This document shows, one piece after another, positions 56,181 to 64,000 of a stretch of DNA of 64,000 nucleotides. Each line of letters opens with the position of its first letter. The first letter of the stretch is position 1. Source of the DNA: a virus; IMG/VR virus record IMGVR_UViG_3300047311_000323, positions 124,001 through 188,000 of that record. One strand, given 5' to 3'. Under the pieces are notes generated by a model. That model searched no databases and was not told where the DNA came from. It saw only the letters and a program-made list of their open reading frames with translations. Made by a program: the position numbers and the translations under genes.

Positions 56181-56528
56181 TTAGACTGTGAAAGAGTGAC
56201 CGCATCCACACGATGATTTCTCATTAGGATTGACGAATTTGAATCCTTGCTTAAGCAAGGTCTTTTCCCAATCCAATGTGGATCCATTAAGATAGACTAA
56301 GCTTTTCTTGTCAACTATTACTCTAACACCGTGCTCTTCAAACACAGTATCTCGGTCTTTAGGAGGATCGTCTTCAAACCTAATGACATATGAAAAGCCG
56401 GAACATCCACCACCCTTGATGCCAAGTCTAAGATAAGACTCTGGGGTACCGCGTTTCTCAAGCTGCAATTTAACTTGTTCAGCGGCTATTGGTGAAATAG
56501 AAATCGATAAGATTTTCTCGTCTTCCAT
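56181..56528 (-). CDS. A-type Fe-S carrier (IscA/ErpA-like)
   Basis: 115 aa from the ATG at 56528 (AAGGA upstream). IKGGGCSGFSY (C42) and SSCGCGHSF (C107, C109) are the three cluster ligands of the HesB/IscA family. Transfers Fe-S clusters to target enzymes. One of two copies in the window, together with IscU at 29.6-30.1 kb. Confidence 0.92.
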   Translation of the reverse strand: MEDEKILSISISPIAAEQVKLQLEKRGTPESYLRLGIKGGGCSGFSYVIRFEDDPPKDRDTVFEEHGVRVIVDKKSLVYLNGSTLDWEKTLLKQGFKFVNPNEKSSCGCGHSFTV

Positions 56529-56547
56529 ACTGTCCTTATATGCCCAA

Positions 56548-57132
56548 TTATTGGCTGAAGTTCTTGTGACCCAGCCTATGAGACTCAAGCGTATAGGTGA
56601 ATATATTCGCTATGTTAGCCGCATCATCAATACCTCGATGATGGGTGCCCTTCAATTTCAATCCAATATGACTCAGGGCGGTGTCAAGACCGGGCTCACG
56701 TTCCAGGCCATGGAGCATAGTGAAAGAATTTTTAAGGTTCATGTGGCGCGGGCCAAAGGGGTATTTGACGCCATAGTCCCTACAGTTCCTCTCAAACATC
56801 TTGCGGTCATAGTCGCCCCAGCTAATGAAGGTACGGTCTTCTGACTTGTACTTATCCTTTAGGATATCCATAGCCTGCTGGAATGTGACGCCCTTATCTA
56901 CCATATCCTGGGTCAGGGTAGTCAGTTTAGTACAAAACTTGCTAAGCTTAGACTTCTGAGGCTTGATAAGGATACTGGCGTTGGCGCTGATGGCCAACGT
57001 GTTGATATTGACTACAGCAATACCAATCTCAATTATCTCAGAGATTTCATTCTTGGGCTGCACTTCAGGCGGTTCCCAACAGGTACTCTCTACATCAATT
57101 ACTAGAACGTTGGGGTCTAATGGTCTCGGCAT
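56548..57132 (-). CDS. DEDDh 3'-5' exonuclease (ERI-1/RNase T-like)
   Basis: 194 aa from the ATG at 57132 (GGAG upstream). VLVIDVESTCW (DE), FISWGDYDRKMF (D) and HHRGIDDAANIANIF (H..D) give the DEDDh set. ERI-1-type enzymes trim RNA 3' ends, including of rRNA and histone mRNA. Could trim RNA ends in the repair programme. Confidence 0.87.
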   Translation of the reverse strand: MPRPLDPNVLVIDVESTCWEPPEVQPKNEISEIIEIGIAVVNINTLAISANASILIKPQKSKLSKFCTKLTTLTQDMVDKGVTFQQAMDILKDKYKSEDRTFISWGDYDRKMFERNCRDYGVKYPFGPRHMNLKNSFTMLHGLEREPGLDTALSHIGLKLKGTHHRGIDDAANIANIFTYTLESHRLGHKNFSQ

Positions 57133-57490
57133 CTTGCTCCTCTTCCTCAGGTTGCAACTCGGCAATCCTGGTTTTCAATAGTTCATCTTCAGCAATCACA
57201 TGGTCAATCTTTAGAGACTCAATGCGCGCTACTAATTGCTTGACCATCTGATCCGAAAGGTAAGAGGCGTTGGTGGTTACGAATTCCTCAATACCTTTCG
57301 CATCATCTGATACTAGCTTCACTTGAGCAATCTTGTCGATGCTCCCGCTCTTGCTTTTGTCAACGCTCCACTGAGCACGCTTTGTTGCTATCCAATCTGA
57401 CAAAAAGATTTGGTAAACAACTACCACGGCAAACACAAATAGAACGAATTCCATAAGTGAACTAAACAGTGCAGCATATGCTAAAAACAT
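57095..57490 (-). CDS. Membrane protein with coiled-coil tail
   Basis: 131 aa. N-terminal span LMEFVLFVFAVVVVYQIFL, then basic and helical regions (QMVKQLVARIESLKIDHVIAED) and an acidic end (QPEEEEQDAE). Overlaps the exonuclease gene by 38 nt. Similar in layout to the two membrane proteins flanking the SPFH gene. Confidence 0.65.
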   Translation of the reverse strand: MFLAYAALFSSLMEFVLFVFAVVVVYQIFLSDWIATKRAQWSVDKSKSGSIDKIAQVKLVSDDAKGIEEFVTTNASYLSDQMVKQLVARIESLKIDHVIAEDELLKTRIAELQPEEEEQDAETIRPQRSSN

Positions 57491-58614
57491 TAGCGAACCC
57501 TCAATTCTGAATCTAAGGCTTCTTCGACCAACCTAATGCAAAGCTGGTCCAACTTTTCCTTGTCTGGGAATTTTGGTAGGGCAGTGCTGGTGAGATACAA
57601 TTCGTTGAGTTCCTTTTCCTCACGGTCAGCGAAATCAATCAACTGCTCGTAGGTCCAAGCGCCGTTACGAATGCTCAACAGCTCTTCTCTGTCTGGACGT
57701 TTCACCAACACTTTGCCGGTGATAAGAATCTCGCGACACATACGAATCAATCTTACCAAGTGATAAGCGTGTTTCGTGTCATAGCCATACTTTGCTTCTA
57801 GGGCAGAGCGGGCCGGGTTGCGAGTCTTTTCCCAGTTTTTGAATTGGTCCCACTCTCGTTTAGCTCCTGCGTATTCGCGCTCAAGCTGCATGAGATGAAT
57901 GAAGTTGTCATCCAACCCAATCTTACGAGCTGCGGACATCCAGTGCTGGTCAGATGTAATCTTTAGCTCAGCCAACATTTCGTTGACCGTACCTCGAATA
58001 CTAATCTTCTGAGACTCCTCCAGACCTTCCATGAAGTCAAACTGAAACCTATCAAGTTCCTTCTGAACTTCAGCGTTAGCTGCCATCAGTTGGTCTTGAG
58101 GGATTAAGGTTTGCTCTGGCAGACCCATCTCCTTCCTAGTAGGAGGAGACTTAGGTGGGTTCATAATCCAGCGCTTGTGCGTCTTGATTCTCTTGAGCTG
58201 AGCAACCGAATAGCCCATGAAGGTGAACTTGATCTTCTTGGACAAGAAGTCATCCTTGTGGTCCAAGATTTGCTGGCCAATCGGAGTCACGATGAAATGG
58301 TCTGATGGGTCAGTATGCAAGACCTCAATGATGTTAGGGTTGCAGTCAGCGGCCAGATTGAAGAACTTACGGATGTCATAGATAACAGCATCCGGGTCAG
58401 GAGCTTTTAACTCAGCTTGCTCAAAGCGATGCATGGTTCCCAAGAAGTATTTCTTGGTGGGGATGGCAACTCCTTTGAAGTCTTCGTCAGAGGTGGCAAC
58501 GTTGGTACCATAAGCATGAGAGCCGTGACGCACCAGCAATACGGTATTGTCCTGCATCCAGCTAAGGTGTGGGCTCTTTTGCTCAATCAAATCTAATACA
58601 GGATGCTTACTCAT
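57490..58614 (-). CDS. RlaP-like nucleotidyltransferase
   Basis: 374 aa. LVRHGSHAYGTNVATSDEDFKGV is the hGS...D.D motif of the DNA-polymerase-beta-type RlaP family (NTase_RlaP), and IYDIRKFFNLAADCNPNIIEVL follows. RlaP proteins occur next to RNA repair ligases in phages and bacteria, consistent with the ligases and kinases here. Substrate not known. Confidence 0.87.
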   Translation of the reverse strand: MSKHPVLDLIEQKSPHLSWMQDNTVLLVRHGSHAYGTNVATSDEDFKGVAIPTKKYFLGTMHRFEQAELKAPDPDAVIYDIRKFFNLAADCNPNIIEVLHTDPSDHFIVTPIGQQILDHKDDFLSKKIKFTFMGYSVAQLKRIKTHKRWIMNPPKSPPTRKEMGLPEQTLIPQDQLMAANAEVQKELDRFQFDFMEGLEESQKISIRGTVNEMLAELKITSDQHWMSAARKIGLDDNFIHLMQLEREYAGAKREWDQFKNWEKTRNPARSALEAKYGYDTKHAYHLVRLIRMCREILITGKVLVKRPDREELLSIRNGAWTYEQLIDFADREEKELNELYLTSTALPKFPDKEKLDQLCIRLVEEALDSELRVR

Positions 58615-58621
58615 ACTTACC

Positions 58622-58957
58622 TCAAAAACTTACTGAACTCCCACAACCGCAAGAGCCCGTGACAGCCGGGTTCAGGAATTTGAACCCAGCAGCAAACTGA
58701 CTATCCGCATAGTCAATGGTTACTTCTTCTAGATACTGGAGAGACAGCGGGTCAACGATTACCTTGATAGTCCCGTAGTAATCGGTAACATCAATTGTCT
58801 CATCCATTTCACTAATCTTGTCTTCATAGTACATGTCGTACGTGAAGCCGGCACATCCACCACCAACTACCCTAACACGGATATTGTAGTGGCCGATACC
58901 TTCGCTATCGGAAATCTCTTTGATCTTGAGGGCGGCCTTCTCAGTTACCTGAATCAT
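58622..58957 (-). CDS. A-type Fe-S carrier (ErpA/IscA-like)
   Basis: 111 aa. VVGGGCAGFTY (C35) and GSCGCGSSVSF (C103, C105) are the cluster ligands. Differs clearly from the first copy at 56.2-56.5 kb, so the two may deliver clusters to different targets. Confidence 0.93.
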   Translation of the reverse strand: MIQVTEKAALKIKEISDSEGIGHYNIRVRVVGGGCAGFTYDMYYEDKISEMDETIDVTDYYGTIKVIVDPLSLQYLEEVTIDYADSQFAAGFKFLNPAVTGSCGCGSSVSF

Positions 58958-59148
58958 TACTCCCAGCCTTTCTCCGAAAATGGATCTGCTTCAATTATTT
59001 GACAGGGGCTATTGCTCCAGACCTCTAATTCATGAACGGCAGCAATGATACCATCCTGCATTGTGCCATCTTCTTCGTCTTTGAGAAGATCAACAATTCT
59101 ATCGACAACCTTCATCTGAAGACTATAATCTAGCTGATTCCATATCAT
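58957..59148 (-). CDS. Small hypothetical protein
   Basis: 63 aa from the ATG at 59148 (GAGG upstream). Acidic helical protein (DRIVDLLKDEEDGTMQDGI). Not recognised. Its stop overlaps the start of the A-type carrier gene. Confidence 0.6.
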   Translation of the reverse strand: MIWNQLDYSLQMKVVDRIVDLLKDEEDGTMQDGIIAAVHELEVWSNSPCQIIEADPFSEKGWE

Positions 59149-59158
59149 GTCACGCCTC

Positions 59159-60187
59159 TTATACAAACGGAATTAATGTTTTGAGTTCGGGGAAAGCCGA
59201 TAGCAGGTGTTTGATGTCTGCCATTCTGCTGTGAGTTGAGAGATAAACTAACACCTTCTTTGGAGAGAAGGCGGGAAATGTTTTGCACAACCTAATCAAT
59301 CTTTTGACGTTGGCCCCTTGATACCCAGTCCCGCGCGCATAGAGACTATCAGCATACACACTAAATAATTCCTCAGCAATAGAAACGTCTAGCTCTAACA
59401 AATTTTTGACATTACGCAGGTGATATTCTTCGATCTCTTTGAAATCACAGGCTTTGATAAAGTCAACCAAACGATCACGATGCTCTGGCTTGTACTCTGA
59501 TTTGAGGTGAGTGACGATATGACTATCATTCATAAGGGCGAACAGAGAACGTCTGTTCGGGCGATTCAGCGCTCTTTTCAACAGAAGGTTCTGAGATAGC
59601 TTGAAGATTGGCGCTCGATCAATTGGAATGCCCTGCTTCTCCAATTCCTGAAGAACTTCAAAGCTTCTTGCTGATTCGCTAATCTTTTTGCCCAACAACT
59701 CCAAGTACTCATTCAAAGTTTGGAATAAGTGAGGAGTGAAGTGTTGGATGATACCAGTTATCCTACCAACCTGCATAGAATGAATAAGGCCAACAAAGAA
59801 TTCACGAATAGACATTACGTCTTCTTTTCGTGCAACTCTTACTTTAGTCCAAGCCACAAACTGAATGAATTCACTATCTATCTTAGGAGTAAGATTCATT
59901 CGTGCATCTATCAGAGCTTTGAATCTAGTGAGAAGAAAACTTCCCACTTCTGACTCAAGCCTTTTAGATTGAAGAGATAGGAGTAAATCTAATCGATGAA
60001 CCCAGAAAGCTTCATCCCAAAAGATAAAGGAGCTACGAGTGAAACGGTCCCACAAATAGTTGTAATGATAGTCTTTGCTTTCAAAAAGTGTTTTGAATTC
60101 AGAGACATCCAAGTCTGTTCTATCAGTAAAGAATAGTTTATCGGCTAAGATACGAAATTGGGGGTCAACTTTGTCCAAGGCAAGCAT
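59159..60187 (-). CDS. Alpha-solenoid-like protein, paralogue B
   Basis: 342 aa, all-helical, not recognised. Ends FPELKTLIPFV, matching NSPEVKHLVPFM at the end of the protein at 55.0-55.9 kb. The ATG lies 7 nt after GATATAG (6 nt after the octamer) with no Shine-Dalgarno sequence. Confidence 0.65.
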   Translation of the reverse strand: MLALDKVDPQFRILADKLFFTDRTDLDVSEFKTLFESKDYHYNYLWDRFTRSSFIFWDEAFWVHRLDLLLSLQSKRLESEVGSFLLTRFKALIDARMNLTPKIDSEFIQFVAWTKVRVARKEDVMSIREFFVGLIHSMQVGRITGIIQHFTPHLFQTLNEYLELLGKKISESARSFEVLQELEKQGIPIDRAPIFKLSQNLLLKRALNRPNRRSLFALMNDSHIVTHLKSEYKPEHRDRLVDFIKACDFKEIEEYHLRNVKNLLELDVSIAEELFSVYADSLYARGTGYQGANVKRLIRLCKTFPAFSPKKVLVYLSTHSRMADIKHLLSAFPELKTLIPFV

Positions 60188-60194
60188 ACGGGAT

Positions 60195-60201
60195 CTATAT
60201 C
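60195..60201 (-). promoter_or_regulatory. GATATAG promoter-like element
   Basis: GATATAG(A) on the minus strand, 7 nt before the ATG at 60187, overlapping the stop of purA. No Shine-Dalgarno sequence. Confidence 0.42.
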
Positions 60202-61339
60202 ACGCTGCTTCAGGCTCCCAAGCCAAAATGTCAGACTCACTTGTTCCACAAGAGATATACTCAACATAACAACCTGTAGCATATTCCACTTCTTCAATGA
60301 AGCGGTCCATCTGGCCCAAGTCTTTGCAGTCTGACCACCCAAGCACGTCCATGTAATGCGGCTTAGCAAAACGGAAGTCATCAGAGCAAACTGGCTCTTT
60401 GTCATAAGCATGTACCACAGGCACAACATCTCTACCAGATAGGATATCCATCTTGGTCAGGATGAGGTGAGTGATTCCACTCTTACGGCAAGCATACCTC
60501 AAAGCCGGCAAGTCTAGCCAACCAACACGTCTTGGACGGCCGGTGGTAGCGCCATACTCATTACCCAGTTTACGAAGCTCTTCAGCCGCCTCTCCCTGAA
60601 GTTCAGAGGGGAATGGACCTTCGCCTACTTTAGTGGTATAACATTTGGCAACGCCATACACTTTGTCAAGCTTGACGCCAGCAAAGCCGCTGGCATAGAT
60701 GCCGGCAACGGTACAATCACTACAGCTTACGAAAGGATAGATGCCATGGTTGATGTCCAATAGAATTCCCTGAGCGCCTTCAAACAACTTGTTTGAATGC
60801 TGGAACTCATGGTCTAGCTCTAGAACATGCTTGAAATGCACGCCCATGTGTGCCAGAGTATCAATTTCCATCTCGCCAGGCAGATGATTCAGATTAAGCA
60901 AATCGCTAATGCGATATCCTTTACGACCAATCTTGTCTGCATAGGCTGGACCAATACCACGATTAGTGGAACCAATGTGGCCATTAGTTGCCTTATCAAT
61001 CTCTTTATGAACCGGCAACACCACGAAGGCATCAGGGTCTACATAGATTCTTTTAGCAACGCCTGGGTATTCTCTTTCCGCTTCAATTACTTCTTTGAGA
61101 AGCTGAACAGGATCAATAACCATACCTGAACCCAAGTATGATTTGATTGTTGGGACCCTAAAATCTACTGATGGGAGAAGATTGTGAACAAACTTCTTCC
61201 CATCACGATAGATGGTATGGCCAGCATTGGCACCACCATTGAAACGAATTACCCAATCGTAATCACGAGAGAGACGATGGGTAATATGTCCTTTACCCTC
61301 GTCTCCCCACATGGCACCCAATACTGCAATGTTACCCAT
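60200..61339 (-). CDS. purA: Adenylosuccinate synthetase (PurA-like)
   Basis: 379 aa, shorter than bacterial PurA (about 430). WGDEGKG with the catalytic D13, GGANAGHT with H41, GSTNRGIGPAYADK, FEGAQGILLDINHG and TTGRPRRVGW are present. Joins IMP and Asp with GTP. The GTP-site segment near the C-terminus (bacterial ISTGPDR) is ISCGTSES here. D13 argues against a PurZ (2-aminoadenine) enzyme, in which this Asp is reported to be replaced. Followed by a solenoid gene. Confidence 0.93.
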   Translation of the reverse strand: MGNIAVLGAMWGDEGKGHITHRLSRDYDWVIRFNGGANAGHTIYRDGKKFVHNLLPSVDFRVPTIKSYLGSGMVIDPVQLLKEVIEAEREYPGVAKRIYVDPDAFVVLPVHKEIDKATNGHIGSTNRGIGPAYADKIGRKGYRISDLLNLNHLPGEMEIDTLAHMGVHFKHVLELDHEFQHSNKLFEGAQGILLDINHGIYPFVSCSDCTVAGIYASGFAGVKLDKVYGVAKCYTTKVGEGPFPSELQGEAAEELRKLGNEYGATTGRPRRVGWLDLPALRYACRKSGITHLILTKMDILSGRDVVPVVHAYDKEPVCSDDFRFAKPHYMDVLGWSDCKDLGQMDRFIEEVEYATGCYVEYISCGTSESDILAWEPEAA

Positions 61340-62286
61340 TATTCCTCGTCAAGTTCATCTTCGTAAGGATAACGATCGGTCACCACTTCGGTTTCCTCAT
61401 CATCCTCTTCTTGTTCCTCATCGTACTCGCATTCGGTACAGAGGCGACCACCATCATATACCTCGTCACCGCAGTATTCGCAGCTATCGTTTTCATCTTC
61501 TTCATCACCGAAATCAGAAGACGGAACGTAATCCGGGTTTACAACGCGGAGAGACTGACTTGGATCGAACGGAGTCGTAACTACGCCCAAGACCTTGTAC
61601 TTGCAGACGCGCATCTTGGCATTGTTGTAGTCCGTCGGAATAGCAACAACGTCAGCCGGATTGACCTCAACTTCCAACATGATGTCGGAGCTGGCATCTG
61701 AGCTAGCAAACTGCGTGTGAGCATAGTTCCAGTTAGCAACGTGCAGACCGTGGCTACAGGTACGGTTAGAGTCCTCATCAACTTGATTGCGAGGAATCTC
61801 CACAACATTACCAACTGAGTTGTCCATGGTGTTGGAGTGGATGTCTCGGAAAGACCCACGAACTCGTTTGTAAGCGATGAAGTTACCACTCTCCGTTAGA
61901 GGGTGGTCATTCTTCTCCAAGAAGGTATACAGTTCGTTTACTGCTCGGAAAGAGGGGTTGCTCTGCAAGTTCTCAGCGAACTTAAGCAAAGGCTGGAACG
62001 GCAAGCCTTCGTTCGAGAAGCGGATGATCTTGTTGCTAAGCACTTCGGGTGCCGCAATGCCATTGATCGTAACCCGGCCATCTTGAACAACGAAGTTTCC
62101 CTTTGAGAAAAGTTCAATTCGTTTAGCGGCCGAAACAAGAGCGGGGATTTCCTGCAACCTGTTCTCTTTGACTGCTTTGATCAATCGCTCACCCAGCGCA
62201 TCTGAGCGAGGAACGATATGCGTTTCACCATCATAATTTACCGAGATGTTGTTCTCGGAAATTGTCCAATTCACTCTCTTTGACAT
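61339..62286 (-). CDS. rIIB: rIIB-like protein
   Basis: 315 aa. FIAYKRVRGSFRDIHSNTMDNSVGNVVEIPRNQVDED..RTCSHGLHV matches the T4 rIIB domain; a zinc pair CEYCGDE...CTECE and an acidic tail follow. T4 rII proteins protect against exclusion by prophage systems. Preceded by rIIA, as in T4, and followed directly by purA. Confidence 0.88.
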   Translation of the reverse strand: MSKRVNWTISENNISVNYDGETHIVPRSDALGERLIKAVKENRLQEIPALVSAAKRIELFSKGNFVVQDGRVTINGIAAPEVLSNKIIRFSNEGLPFQPLLKFAENLQSNPSFRAVNELYTFLEKNDHPLTESGNFIAYKRVRGSFRDIHSNTMDNSVGNVVEIPRNQVDEDSNRTCSHGLHVANWNYAHTQFASSDASSDIMLEVEVNPADVVAIPTDYNNAKMRVCKYKVLGVVTTPFDPSQSLRVVNPDYVPSSDFGDEEDENDSCEYCGDEVYDGGRLCTECEYDEEQEEDDEETEVVTDRYPYEDELDEE

Positions 62287-62299
62287 TTTCTTTCTCCTA

Positions 62300-64000
62300 T
62301 TAAATCTTATCGACCATGTTTACATATTGAGCTACGTGATCTACTATTTGGTTGAAGTTATACGTATTGATTGCTGTCAGTAGCGGATACTTCTTTTCAT
62401 ATGCTCGGTTAATCTCTTCGATGTCCCAATTAGGATTATCTTTGACGAACTGCTTCAAGACGGGGTCTTTAATCTCCCCCTTGACTGATTCATAGATATC
62501 CAGCAAGCTTCGGTCATTTCCACTAAGTTTCTTGATAACCTTGTGAAGTTCCAGCCTTACGAGGAATGGACTCTGCTTGTTGGTAACGAGTGGCTCCAGC
62601 TTTTCGAGGTGCTTGAGCATCCGTTCATCTATATGATAAGTATGTGATTGGGCGAACTTAATCTCGACATAATTGATTGATTTGTTATTGAAAACCTTCT
62701 TCTCAATATAATCATCCAACTTATCGAAATCATTGAACTCTTCTTCTACACGTTTGGCATCAGTATCCTTATCAACTCCATAGAAAGAAATCTTTGGATT
62801 TCTCTCCATTAGGGATTTGAAAGCGGCCATACCCAAAGTTTGTTTATTGGCTAACATGGCCAAACGACCTGAGTATTGGTCTTTCGACAGGAGGCACAGA
62901 ACCTTGTCGTTCGTGTCTTCCTCCATGTTATCATAACTCACCTGGCGGAAAGCGCTAGCCGTGGCATCAAACTTAAAAACAAGAAGCCTGGAAGCCGGGG
63001 CCGTGTACGCACGTGAAGATGCCTTTGTAATAGAAGACAATCGCTTCGGCACCATCTCATCAAGATGGATATCCTTATTCAAGTCCGCTTCAGTGCATTT
63101 GTCGTTCGGACAAATAACAATGATGTGCTTCAGGGCAGCATTATCTTCGAACGCCTTCTTGACATGTCGAGGAGTTGGCTCTTTGATAGGAAGGTCGTTG
63201 ATATACAACTCTACACCTTCTTCAAAGTGAAAAGAGCGCGGACCAATAGCATGTCCCGTACGCTTCAACTTGTCAGGGTCCGTACCTCGGCGAGAGTAGT
63301 GTCCCTTGGAGAACTCAAACAAACCGCACTTGACTTCAAGGTAACCATTGGTCAGCTCATGAGTCTTCCAGAACAATTTGCCCAAGAAGGCCAAGTTACT
63401 AAACACAGTCGTTAGTTCCTTGCGATAGTAGACGTTTGCAACCCACAGGTTAGGGAAGGCATTGATCTTATCAGTGATGGTCGTTCTGATCTCACTGGTG
63501 ATTTGATCCATGCGTTCGCGAATCTTAGCCTGGGTCGGCTTGTCCAAGAAGATAGCTTCACGAGTAGCTGACAAGCTCAGCTCACCGACACCAAAGTACA
63601 TGATGAAGTCTCCGCGTGAGGCATCAATCAGTTTGGTATCAGCGTACTTGCGCAAGTCTTCAAGCGCCAATGGATATTCAATTCCATCGATGACAAGCTT
63701 GGCATGACGGTTGTAGTCATGCGTTGCAGCGATAGCCCAGCCTGGACCTTCTGCAATCTTGCTAAGTTTCTGCCATTCAAGCTGTTGACCACCAACCACG
63801 GTTGGCTTGGTATCCCAGTGACGACAAGCCTGCTCCGTATATTGGCGGAACATATTGAAGTCGACTGGCTTCACCGGAATTTTGATTTCCGTACTGTTTG
63901 GCTCAGTAGTCGGTCGCTGATCCAACAGAACCAACTTACCAACTTTGGTATCATCAATCACACAAGAGTAACTGTAACGAATTCCCTCATTAACAGTTGT
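62300..64000 (-). CDS. rIIA: rIIA-like protein (partial)
   Basis: At least 566 aa, continuing past the right edge; reading remains open to base 64000. Near the edge the sequence is in frame with the GHKL-type ATPase region of rIIA (VIDDTKVGKLVLLDQRP, GPGWAIAATHDYNRHAKLVIDG, DFIMYFGVGELSLSATREAIFLD). Acts with rIIB in T4. No internal stop. Confidence 0.8.
   Translation of the reverse strand, partial: TTVNEGIRYSYSCVIDDTKVGKLVLLDQRPTTEPNSTEIKIPVKPVDFNMFRQYTEQACRHWDTKPTVVGGQQLEWQKLSKIAEGPGWAIAATHDYNRHAKLVIDGIEYPLALEDLRKYADTKLIDASRGDFIMYFGVGELSLSATREAIFLDKPTQAKIRERMDQITSEIRTTITDKINAFPNLWVANVYYRKELTTVFSNLAFLGKLFWKTHELTNGYLEVKCGLFEFSKGHYSRRGTDPDKLKRTGHAIGPRSFHFEEGVELYINDLPIKEPTPRHVKKAFEDNAALKHIIVICPNDKCTEADLNKDIHLDEMVPKRLSSITKASSRAYTAPASRLLVFKFDATASAFRQVSYDNMEEDTNDKVLCLLSKDQYSGRLAMLANKQTLGMAAFKSLMERNPKISFYGVDKDTDAKRVEEEFNDFDKLDDYIEKKVFNNKSINYVEIKFAQSHTYHIDERMLKHLEKLEPLVTNKQSPFLVRLELHKVIKKLSGNDRSLLDIYESVKGEIKDPVLKQFVKDNPNWDIEEINRAYEKKYPLLTAINTYNFNQIVDHVAQYVNMVDKI

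Noticed and set aside
60200-61339. 2-aminoadenine (Z-genome) system based on the PurA-like gene and HD hydrolase
   Set aside because: The catalytic Asp (D13) typical of PurA is kept, whereas PurZ enzymes are reported to replace it; the HD protein lacks specific DatZ evidence, and no MazZ was seen.
1-64000. CRISPR arrays, insertion sequences, integrase and attachment sites
   Set aside because: No repeat-spacer pattern, transposase or integrase motif was found.

Overview
The window looks like part of a large (jumbo-class) double-stranded DNA phage genome. Genes are tightly packed with frequent ATGA/TAATG overlaps and most lie on the minus strand. It has T4-type rIIA/rIIB homologues, T4-type RNA ligases and a polynucleotide kinase-phosphatase, and many small zinc-ribbon proteins. 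It also carries host-like genes that are rare in phages: translation initiation factor IF-3, a tmRNA, a tRNA set, DNA topoisomerase I, quinolinate synthase NadA, IscU and two A-type Fe-S carriers, a ClpP pair and adenylosuccinate synthetase. The IscU sequence and the tmRNA tag (ANDNAFAMAA) resemble gammaproteobacterial versions, so a gammaproteobacterial host is a reasonable guess. No capsid, portal, terminase or polymerase gene was recognised here.

Layout. 0-9.9 kb (mostly minus): HNH nuclease, MT-A70-like methyltransferase, proline-rich proteins, AAA+ ATPase, topoisomerase I, FtsK/HerA-like ATPase. 9.9-17.2 kb (minus): a chain with a TrpF-like TIM barrel, an active-looking ClpP next to a catalytically dead ClpP (ClpR-like), a DksA/TraR zinc protein and two HU-like proteins. 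17.4-18.7 kb (plus): a Dps-like ferritin and two proteins sharing an N-terminal motif. 18.7-30 kb (minus): nucleotide-sugar genes, IF-3, NadA, an HD hydrolase, a peptidyl-tRNA-hydrolase-like gene, a Thg1-like protein and IscU. tRNA genes are scattered through this part: Arg(CCU), two with CUA (amber) anticodons, one irregular, and a tandem block of four Thr tRNAs next to a tmRNA. 30-41 kb (plus): surface-sugar cluster with glycosyltransferases, methyltransferases, an acyltransferase, a DegT aminotransferase, Gmd and a GDP-fucose-synthase-like enzyme. 41-53 kb (minus): macro domain, PPP phosphatase, three RNA ligases, two kinase-phosphatases, a matrixin-like protease and an SPFH membrane protein. 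53-64 kb (minus): a DUF2829/Tad2-like protein, thioredoxin, MoxR-like ATPase, two A-type Fe-S carriers, a DEDDh exonuclease, a RlaP-like nucleotidyltransferase, PurA, rIIB and rIIA.

How the genes may work together. Translation and tRNA maintenance dominate: tRNAs, tmRNA, IF-3, peptidyl-tRNA hydrolase, Thg1-like protein, RNA ligases, end-healing enzymes and RlaP together look like a tRNA supply and repair programme. A second theme is NAD and Fe-S: NadA (an Fe-S enzyme) with IscU and A-type carriers, plus a macro domain and a Tad2-like protein, could protect or rebuild NAD+ and block nucleotide signals. A third is proteolysis: phage tmRNA tagging together with a phage ClpP/ClpR pair.

The most unusual signals are: (i) an in-frame amber codon at codon 4 of the peptidyl-tRNA-hydrolase-like gene in a genome with two CUA-anticodon tRNAs and very few TAG stops; (ii) the ClpP/dead-ClpP pair; (iii) a recurrent G(A/T)TATAT element at nearly fixed distance from start codons, suggesting leaderless transcripts. 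All functional statements come from reading the sequence; no database search was run.
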